This document shows, piece after piece, positions 56,892 to 64,000 of a stretch of DNA of 64,000 nt (positions are counted from its first letter, which is position 1; each line of letters opens with the position of its first letter). Under the pieces are notes generated by a model. It worked only from the letters and a program-made list of their open reading frames with translations. It was not told the DNA's origin and made no database searches. This stretch comes from Pelagibacterales bacterium SAG-MED49 (GTDB taxonomy: Bacteria > Pseudomonadota > Alphaproteobacteria > Pelagibacterales > Pelagibacteraceae): positions 96,542 to 160,541 of the forward strand of contig JACWEQ010000002.1 of the NCBI GenBank assembly GCA_014653365.1, written 5' to 3'. Made by a program: the position numbers and the translations under genes.

Positions 56892-57581
56892 ATGAAAATT
56901 GATACGGCCTTAATTTTATGTGCGGGTTTTGGCAAAAGGTTAAATCCTATTACGTTAGATACCCCAAAACCATTACTTGAGCTAAATAATGTAGCTCTTT
57001 TAGAAACATGTATCAATTTAATTGAAAATTTAGGAATAAGAAAAATTATCATAAATACTTTTTACTTAGGAGATCAAATTTCTAGTTTTTTAAGAAATAA
57101 AAATTTTATTAGTAAGATTAAAATTATTGATGAAGGAAAAAATATTTTAGACACAGGTGGCGGCATATTAAATATGATAAATCACTCTAATGAAAATAAT
57201 TTTTTGGTTTTTAATCCTGATACTCTTTGGCACAAAGATTATCATGATGAGATAGTAAAGATGGAAGAGTTATATTATTCAAAAAAAGTTGAAAATTTAT
57301 TATTATTGGTAAACAAAAATCTAAGCTTTGATAAAAATCTTAATGGTGATTTCAATCTTAAAAATGATTTAATTTCAAAAGAGGATAAAAATTATTTTAT
57401 TTATACTGGTTGTCAAATATTAAGTAAAAAAATATTTATTAATTATAAAGTTGAAAATTTTTCAATTACTAGGGTTTGGAATAGCTTAATTGAAAAAAAA
57501 GAATTATTTGGGTTTGAAAGTTATAATGATTTTTATCATTTAACAGATCTTAAGACTTTTAAAAAACTACAAGATCTTTAG
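56892..57581 (+). CDS. murU: Nucleotidyltransferase, MurU-like
   Basis: ALILCAGFGKRLNPITLDTPKPLLELNNVALLE; DTGGGILNMI; FNPDTLWHKD. Confidence 0.85.
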   Translation: MKIDTALILCAGFGKRLNPITLDTPKPLLELNNVALLETCINLIENLGIRKIIINTFYLGDQISSFLRNKNFISKIKIIDEGKNILDTGGGILNMINHSNENNFLVFNPDTLWHKDYHDEIVKMEELYYSKKVENLLLLVNKNLSFDKNLNGDFNLKNDLISKEDKNYFIYTGCQILSKKIFINYKVENFSITRVWNSLIEKKELFGFESYNDFYHLTDLKTFKKLQDL

Positions 57582-58272
57582 CTCTTTCATGGTCTAAATA
57601 TTTGCAACTATTAATTTTATTTTTTATATCCAGATGTATTACCAGTGGGTTACCAGTGGGTATTTCTAGTTTCGAAATTTGATCATTATCTAATTTAAAT
57701 AAGTATTTGCAAAGTGCTCTTATGGAGTTTCCATGAGCAGAAATTAAAATATTATTATTTGTAGTTTTGTTTTCAATTACTTGCTTGTAAAAATTAACTA
57801 CTCTTTCATAAGTATCCTTTAGTGACTCTGTATCTGGAATTTTATTAATTGGTATTTCTTTATAGGCTTCAATATTGATTGGGTGATAGGAACTCTTTTT
57901 ATCAAGCGGATCAGGCCTTAAGTCCCATGATCGTCTAAATTGATGTACTTTACTTTCTCCAAGTTTAATTTTCATCTCTTCTTTATTTAAACCAGTTAGA
58001 ATACCATAGTGCCTCTCATTTAGTTGCCAGGCTTTTTCTGAAATTTTTGTATCTTGTAATACTTCTTGTATTAATTTTAGTGTATTTTTTGCCCTTAATT
58101 GAAAAGATGAGTAATAGATATCAATATTGATATTATTAGCTTTAATTAATTCACCCGCATTTTTAGCTTCTAATTTTCCATTTTGAGTTAAATCAACATC
58201 AACCCATCCTGTAAATTTTTTCTCAAGATTCCAACTACTTTGACCATGTCTTACTAAAATTAAATAACTCAT
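57559..58272 (-). CDS. gpmA: 2,3-bisphosphoglycerate-dependent phosphoglycerate mutase
   Basis: LILVRHGQSSWNLEKKFTGWVDVDLTQNGKLEAKNAG; LNERHYGILTGLNKEE; ISAHGNSIRALCKYL; IPTGNPLVIHLD. Confidence 0.96.
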   Translation of the reverse strand: MSYLILVRHGQSSWNLEKKFTGWVDVDLTQNGKLEAKNAGELIKANNINIDIYYSSFQLRAKNTLKLIQEVLQDTKISEKAWQLNERHYGILTGLNKEEMKIKLGESKVHQFRRSWDLRPDPLDKKSSYHPINIEAYKEIPINKIPDTESLKDTYERVVNFYKQVIENKTTNNNILISAHGNSIRALCKYLFKLDNDQISKLEIPTGNPLVIHLDIKNKINSCKYLDHERAKDLVVF

Positions 58273-58322
58273 TTGTTAATCTTTTAATTTAATTTATAAA
58301 ATAAGACTACTAATTAAATTAT

Positions 58323-58922
58323 ATGAAAATTTTAAAAATTAATTCATTATTTATAGTATTATTTTTTATTTCTGCTTGTTCATCAATACCTTCAAATACC
58401 TCAAATAGTTGTTCAATATTTGGGGAAAGATATTTGTGGTATAAACATGCAAAAAAATCTGAAAAAAAATGGGGTACACCTGTTTATTTGCAGCTTGCTA
58501 TAATTAAAATGGAGTCAGATTTTGACTGGCTGGCAAAACCTCCTAGACAAAAACTTTTTAAAGTTATTCCATATAAAAGACCATCTAGTTCTTTTGGTTA
58601 TTCACAAGCTGTTAATGGGACATGGGAACAATATAAAAAAGAAACAGGAAACAAGCTTGCGGTTAGAACTCGATTTAAAGATAGTGTTGATTTTATTGGT
58701 TGGTACACGAATAAGTCAGAAAATATTTTGAAGATATCTAAAAAAGATGCTTTCAAGCAATATGTTGCTTACCATGAAGGGTGGGGAGGGTTTAAAAATT
58801 ATAAAGATAATAAAAAAATAATTAACTTAGCAAAAAAAGTTGAGAAACAATCAAATGTTTATAAAAAACAACTTTCAAAATGTGTTAGTTCACTGACCAC
58901 TAGTAAATATATTATTTTTTAG
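58323..58922 (+). CDS. Lipoprotein with transglycosylase SLT-like domain
   Basis: Lipobox FFISAC; AIIKMESDFDWLAKPPR...RPSSSFGYSQAVNGTWEQYKKETG; AYHEGWGGF. Confidence 0.82.
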   Translation: MKILKINSLFIVLFFISACSSIPSNTSNSCSIFGERYLWYKHAKKSEKKWGTPVYLQLAIIKMESDFDWLAKPPRQKLFKVIPYKRPSSSFGYSQAVNGTWEQYKKETGNKLAVRTRFKDSVDFIGWYTNKSENILKISKKDAFKQYVAYHEGWGGFKNYKDNKKIINLAKKVEKQSNVYKKQLSKCVSSLTTSKYIIF

Positions 58923-61900
58923 ATAGTCCTTTTTCTAACTCTAAATCAACGGAGTCTATTCTCTTGGTATTTTTGGCAAGTGCTAGATACATTGTTGGTG
59001 TTACATATAGAGTAAAGAAAGTTGAAATAATCATTCCTCCAAGAATAGTTGCGCCTACCGCTAACCTTGATGCCTCACCGGCACCAGGACCAATATTTCC
59101 AATAACCAATGGCAACATCGCTATCATAGTACTTATTGATGTCATCATGATTGGTCTAAATCTTAAATCACACGCTTCTTTAATTGAAGCTTCAATTGCT
59201 TTTCCAGTTGTTCTAATTTGATTTGCATAATCAACGATCAGAATACTGTTTTTTGTTGATATACCAATTAAAATTACAAGAGCAATTTGAGAAAAAATAT
59301 TTATTGAGCTATTTAAGAATAAAATAAATACCAGTCCTCCAAAAACAGCCAATGGTACAGTAAGCATTATTATGAATGGGTGAATAAACGAGTTAAATGT
59401 AGCAGCCATTACTAAATAAGCAGTTAGTAAACCAAGAGCAAAAATTATATAAAGTTCATTTGTTGTCTCCTTAACCTCTTCAGATTCACCTTTCCAAGTA
59501 ATTTGATTAGTGGGTGCTACTTCTGCAATTATATTTTCCAAATATTCAATTGCCTCAAATAATGAGTAATTTGGATTTACATTTGCTGATATCGTTACTG
59601 CTCTTTGTCTATTGTATCTTGCTAATACTTTTGCTGAACCTTCTTCTCTTAGGTCAACTAGGTTTGATAATGAGATTAATTCTCCAGTTGTACCAGACCT
59701 TACAAAAAGTTTACTCAAACTATCTTTATCTTGCCTATCAACAAGGTATTGTTGAAGAATTATTGGATATTCTTTACCCAATTTATTAAATGTGGTGACT
59801 CTTTTGCCACCATATAATGTTTCCAATGTTTGACCAATTGATTGAGTAGATACTCCTAAATCCTTAGCTTTATTTTTATTTATAACCAACTTAACTTCTG
59901 GTTTATTTCTATTAAAGTCAGACTCAATTCTTGATAAACCTCGATTACTACGTAATTTACTTATCACTTCTTTTTGAATACTTTCTAGCTCTTCATAAGT
60001 ACTTCCCAAAATAACCATTTGAATTGGTTTATTATAATTTGAAACTCTTATGGATTGAGGCGATATTGGAAAAGCTAAAGTTTGAGGAACAGTTACTATT
60101 TTGCCTATGGCCTGTCTCATAATTGTCATGGCATCTTGATCTCGATCTTTCCAATCTTCAAGTAAGGCTATTATAATAAAGCTGTTGAAAGAATTAGCGG
60201 AACTACCAAAACCTGGAACTCTCATAATAAATTTATCATATGGACTATCTTCAGCTCGTAAAAGTGGAAGCAGTCTTTTTTCAATTTCCTGAGCTCTTTT
60301 TTGTGTGTAGTCAAACGAACTTCCTTCGTCTGTAAAACCAAGAACCAAATAAACGCCCCTATCTTCTTTTGGAAGTAGCTCTTTGGTTGAGAACATAAAT
60401 AGAGCAACAGATCCAGCTATAATTAAAAAAATAAAAGTTATAATAGTTTTTTTTTTATTTATCCAATATTCCAATGTTTCCTTGTAAAAATTTGAAAAAC
60501 CTTGAAAAAAAATATTAAATTTCCTTACAAAAAATCCAGCACTTCTTTCTTTATCTAAAAATTTACTTCCTAACATTGGTGACAATGTTAGAGCGACAAA
60601 TGATGAAACAACTATAGAAAAAGATAGTGCTAAAGCAGTTTCTCTAAATAAAGTTCCGGATATTCCTTTGATAAAAATTAAAGGAATGAAAACAGCAACA
60701 AGTATTAAGGTAGTTGCTATAATTGCAAAAGTAATTTGTTTAGAACCTTTGTAGGCAGCTACCAATGGAGTTTCTCCATTTTCTATTCTTCTATAAATTG
60801 CATCAGTCATGATAACTGAATCATCAGTTATAATTCCGATCGCCAGTATAAAACTTAAAAGAACAAAAATATTGATAGATAAATCAAATAAATAAATACC
60901 TAAAAAGGATGCAATCAAACTTACCGGAAGAGCAACCGCAGGAACTATAACTGCTTTTATATTACCTAAAAATAAGTAAATAATTATTACCACTAAAATA
61001 AATGCAATCGCTAAGGTTTTATAAACTTCATCAATTGCAGCTTTAACATATGTTGCTCTGTTAAATGAAACTTCTATTTTGAGACCTTCAGGTAAAGTTT
61101 TTCTTACTTCAATAATCTTTTTATTAATCTCTTTTGATAGTTCAACAGTTGATGCACCACTTTTTGCATAAATTCCAATACCTACCGTTTTTTGATCTAA
61201 ATTTTTTTTGCTTTGAGCTTTAAATAGAGTTTTTTCTGAAACTGGGCCCAATTCTACATCTGCAACATCTGATAATCTTACAATCTTGTCTATTGTTTTT
61301 TTAATAGGTAAAAATTTTAATTCATCAATGTTATTATAGGATTTATCTAAATTAATAGTTAAATCTACATTGTCTGCTTCTAAAGTTCCTGCTGGTAGGC
61401 TTATATTTTCATTTCTAAGTGCATTTTCTACTTCTTGAATAGTTAATTTATTTGCCGCTAATTTAATAGGATCAATCCAAACTCTAACGCTAAGCTCTCT
61501 TAGTCCACCCAATCGAATTCTTCCCACATTTTTTACACTAGAAAAAGCATCTACTAAATATCGATCAGCATAATCACCAAGTTCAAGATCTGACCAAGTT
61601 GATGAAGAAACTGAAAGCCACATTGTTGTTGTAAAACCAGCTGCTTGTTTTAATATTTGTGGTGCATCTGCTTCTGATGGTAGATTATCAACTACTCTAG
61701 CTACTCTCTCTCTAATATCATTTGCAGCATCATCTAGCTCAATATCGGTATCAAACTCTATATTGATACTGCTTCTTCCATTTTCAGATTTAGAATCTAT
61801 ATTTTTAATACCTTCTGCTCCTCCAATAACATCCTCGATTACCTGGGTAATCTCTTGATCAATAATAGGAGCTGATGCAGATTTATAATTTACTTTTACT

Positions 61901-62040
61901 TGTACTACTGGTGGCTGCAAACCATCAGGCAGCTCTCTTGTTGGTAGTTCAGAATAAACAAATAAACCAAATACAATGAGAATAAGAGAGAGTACCCAAG
62001 CTACAACTGGTCTTCTAATACTAAGTTCAGTTATATACAT
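58912..62040 (-). CDS. RND-family efflux transporter permease
   Basis: 1042 aa; SIRRPVVAWVLSLILIVFGLFVYSELPTRELPDGLQPPVVQVKVNY; GIITDDSVIMTDAIYRRIE; GISTKNSILIVDYANQIR. Confidence 0.95.
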   Translation of the reverse strand: MYITELSIRRPVVAWVLSLILIVFGLFVYSELPTRELPDGLQPPVVQVKVNYKSASAPIIDQEITQVIEDVIGGAEGIKNIDSKSENGRSSINIEFDTDIELDDAANDIRERVARVVDNLPSEADAPQILKQAAGFTTTMWLSVSSSTWSDLELGDYADRYLVDAFSSVKNVGRIRLGGLRELSVRVWIDPIKLAANKLTIQEVENALRNENISLPAGTLEADNVDLTINLDKSYNNIDELKFLPIKKTIDKIVRLSDVADVELGPVSEKTLFKAQSKKNLDQKTVGIGIYAKSGASTVELSKEINKKIIEVRKTLPEGLKIEVSFNRATYVKAAIDEVYKTLAIAFILVVIIIYLFLGNIKAVIVPAVALPVSLIASFLGIYLFDLSINIFVLLSFILAIGIITDDSVIMTDAIYRRIENGETPLVAAYKGSKQITFAIIATTLILVAVFIPLIFIKGISGTLFRETALALSFSIVVSSFVALTLSPMLGSKFLDKERSAGFFVRKFNIFFQGFSNFYKETLEYWINKKKTIITFIFLIIAGSVALFMFSTKELLPKEDRGVYLVLGFTDEGSSFDYTQKRAQEIEKRLLPLLRAEDSPYDKFIMRVPGFGSSANSFNSFIIIALLEDWKDRDQDAMTIMRQAIGKIVTVPQTLAFPISPQSIRVSNYNKPIQMVILGSTYEELESIQKEVISKLRSNRGLSRIESDFNRNKPEVKLVINKNKAKDLGVSTQSIGQTLETLYGGKRVTTFNKLGKEYPIILQQYLVDRQDKDSLSKLFVRSGTTGELISLSNLVDLREEGSAKVLARYNRQRAVTISANVNPNYSLFEAIEYLENIIAEVAPTNQITWKGESEEVKETTNELYIIFALGLLTAYLVMAATFNSFIHPFIIMLTVPLAVFGGLVFILFLNSSINIFSQIALVILIGISTKNSILIVDYANQIRTTGKAIEASIKEACDLRFRPIMMTSISTMIAMLPLVIGNIGPGAGEASRLAVGATILGGMIISTFFTLYVTPTMYLALAKNTKRIDSVDLELEKGLSKK

Positions 62041-62044
62041 TTAA

Positions 62045-63055
62045 TTATTTGCTCTTATTATCTTCTTTTTTCGACACAGATTTTTTAAATATATTTAATT
62101 TTTTAATCCAATCGAATTTACCTTTTTTAGTTTCTGTTTTGTTGGGTTGTGCTTTTTTTTTCCAGTTTGATACAACTTCTTTTGATCCAAATTTAATAGG
62201 TTTAATTTTTCCATTTGGTCTTGTTTTCCTTAAACCTTCAGCAACAATAGTATCACCACTTTGAAGACCAGTCTTAACTTCTACATTTCCTTGATTTCTT
62301 AATCCAATTTCAATTTCTATTTTTTTTACAGTATTTTCTCTATCTACTTTGTATACATAAACTTTATTTCCCTCCATTAGTAAGCTAGTATCAGGAATGC
62401 TTAATGAATTTCTCTCATTATAGTTAATAGATGCTTCTAGCAATGAGCCAGATAAAAGTTCATTATTAGGATTATCAAGCTTAATTCTTACAGGTAGAGA
62501 TCTTTTACTAGTATCTATTCTGCTTGCTGTAGACTCAACAATTCCAGGATATTTTTTAAGATTGTTTCCAGAAAACTTTATATCAACATTTTGGTTCTTT
62601 TTTACGTATGGCGCAAATGTTTCAGGTATATCAACATCAATAAATAGTATCGATGTATCCTCTAAGTTTAATATAATTGAGCTTTTTGATACATCTATAT
62701 CATTTGAAAAATTTCTTTTTCCAATAATTCCATCAAAAGGAGTGACTATATTTCTATTTTTTAATTTAGCTATTACATCACCCGTTTTAACTTTAGTATT
62801 AAATTTAATTGGTTCTAAAATTTCATATTTTTCAATATTATATGATTTGATTTGTGAAGGAACCGCAGTGCCAAATGTTTCAATAGTATTTTGGAATAAT
62901 TTTTGCTCGACTATTTTCACAATAATACCTGGAGGAGGTCTTTTACTAAATTTTTTTTTAAAATGATTTCCTATCATTGTTCTTGCAATGATTACTGCCG
63001 AAATGATGAAGAAGAAGATTAATATTATAGATATAATTTTTGTTGATCTTCTCAT
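62045..63055 (-). CDS. RND efflux periplasmic adaptor (membrane fusion protein)
   Basis: N-terminal TM; VTPFDGIIGKRNFSNDIDVSKSSIILNLEDTSILFIDVDIPE; GNVEVKTGLQSGDTIVAEGLRKTRPNGKIKPI. Confidence 0.92.
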   Translation of the reverse strand: MRRSTKIISIILIFFFIISAVIIARTMIGNHFKKKFSKRPPPGIIVKIVEQKLFQNTIETFGTAVPSQIKSYNIEKYEILEPIKFNTKVKTGDVIAKLKNRNIVTPFDGIIGKRNFSNDIDVSKSSIILNLEDTSILFIDVDIPETFAPYVKKNQNVDIKFSGNNLKKYPGIVESTASRIDTSKRSLPVRIKLDNPNNELLSGSLLEASINYNERNSLSIPDTSLLMEGNKVYVYKVDRENTVKKIEIEIGLRNQGNVEVKTGLQSGDTIVAEGLRKTRPNGKIKPIKFGSKEVVSNWKKKAQPNKTETKKGKFDWIKKLNIFKKSVSKKEDNKSK

Positions 63056-63058
63056 AAT

Positions 63059-63874
63059 TTAACTTTTTCCATACTCAGACCAAGAGCCATCGTATATTGT
63101 CGGCATATATTTAGCATTTATTAAGGAATATGCTAGTGCCAATACACTTGCAGTAACACCTGAGCCACATGAAAATACTATATTTTTATTATGGTCTAAA
63201 TTAAATGGCTTAAATTTTTCTACAATCTTATCTTTAGCAATAAACGTACGATCATCGGTATTTATCAATTCTGAAAAAGGTAAACAAAATGAATTTTTAA
63301 TCGATCCACTTCTTAAACCTTTTCTGGGCTCAGCAACTTTTCCTTCAAATCTTTCTATACTTCTTGCGTCAATAACATTAAACTCATTTTCAGAAATATT
63401 TTTATCTATTTCCTGTTTATCTTTTACAAGTTTTTTGTTTTCATTAGCTTTATAGTTTGAACGTGTGATAGATATAGTTTTGTTATTTGTAATTTTATTT
63501 TCTTTTTTCCATTTCTTTAAGCCTCCATCTAGTACATGAACAAGTTTTGGATTGTGACCAAAGTAAATTAGATTATACCAACAGCGACAAGAGCTTATTA
63601 CGTCTGAATTGTCATAAATTACTATTTCGTCTTTATTTTCAATGCCCATACTACTAATGAGTAATTCCCATGAATTAATATCAGTTAACATATGTGGCAA
63701 GTCTGTATCTATTTTTGAATTTGCATCTAAATCAAAAAAAATTGCATCGGGTATATGTTCTTTATTATATTCTTCAAAACCACTTCTTTCTGTTTGTGGC
63801 ATATGCCAGGAACAATCTATTATTTTTATTTTATTCAGGTTTTTTTCTAACCAATTTGAATCTACTAAAGACAT
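63059..63874 (-). CDS. sseA: 3-mercaptopyruvate / thiosulfate sulfurtransferase (two rhodanese domains)
   Basis: IDCSWHMPQTERSGFEEYNKEHIPDAIFFDLD; NVIDARSIERFEGKVAEPRKGLRSGSIKNSFCLPFSEL; FSCGSGVTASVLALAY. Confidence 0.94.
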   Translation of the reverse strand: MSLVDSNWLEKNLNKIKIIDCSWHMPQTERSGFEEYNKEHIPDAIFFDLDANSKIDTDLPHMLTDINSWELLISSMGIENKDEIVIYDNSDVISSCRCWYNLIYFGHNPKLVHVLDGGLKKWKKENKITNNKTISITRSNYKANENKKLVKDKQEIDKNISENEFNVIDARSIERFEGKVAEPRKGLRSGSIKNSFCLPFSELINTDDRTFIAKDKIVEKFKPFNLDHNKNIVFSCGSGVTASVLALAYSLINAKYMPTIYDGSWSEYGKS

Positions 63875-63875
63875 T

Positions 63876-64000
63876 TTATCTCTTTTCTAAATACTTTTGA
63901 TGATATTCTTCAGCTGCACAATAGTTTTTTACTAATGAGATTTTAGTTACAACTTTTTCAGATAGTCTTTTATTTTCTTCTTCTATCATTTTTTTTGCAA
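63876..64000 (-). CDS. msrA: Peptide-methionine (S)-S-oxide reductase, C-terminal fragment (truncated by window end)
   Basis: Minus strand reads ...MIEEENKRLSEKVVTKISLVKNYCAAEEYHQKYLEKR*, matching the MsrA C-terminus (AExYHQxYL). Confidence 0.8.
   Translation of the reverse strand, partial: AKKMIEEENKRLSEKVVTKISLVKNYCAAEEYHQKYLEKR

Noticed and set aside
57636-57664. Apparent tandem repeat TTACCAGTGGG x2 in gpmA
   Set aside because: It encodes the conserved phosphoglycerate mutase motif IPTGNPLVIHLD; the repeat arises from codons of TGN-PLV rather than a duplication.

Overview
This 64 kb window is AT-rich and very gene-dense. It reads as a streamlined alphaproteobacterial chromosome, most likely SAR11/Pelagibacterales (taxonomy inferred from composition, gene order and protein character; no search was run). 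It carries core blocks: asd(partial)-sdhCDAB; mdh-sucCD-sucAB-lpd-priA-atpHAGDC; rplU-rpmA-obgE-proBA-nadD-rsfS-ctpA-nudH; metX-metW-gloB; hisC-tyrA; lysK-pyrD-rpmB; a polyamine operon (ODC, deoxyhypusine-synthase-like, ureohydrolase); actR-like regulator, bioY, polA; chvIG-ahcY-tsaE-amgK-murU; gpmA; an RND efflux pair; sseA; and an msrA fragment. The main observations are: (1) a SAM-II riboswitch with a near-consensus promoter upstream of metX; (2) a ~7 kb IclR/MmsA/Fe-ADH/TRAP catabolic cassette between sdhB and mdh, with a strong GC hairpin between dctP and dctQ; (3) a T7-homopolymer frameshift splitting sucB; (4) all seven tail-to-tail gene pairs overlap at their stop codons; (5) a DHS-like enzyme in a polyamine operon; (6) an atypical KSGGF in place of the canonical K-P-F in the ChvI-like receiver. 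No CRISPR, prophage, transposon, rRNA or tRNA was found.
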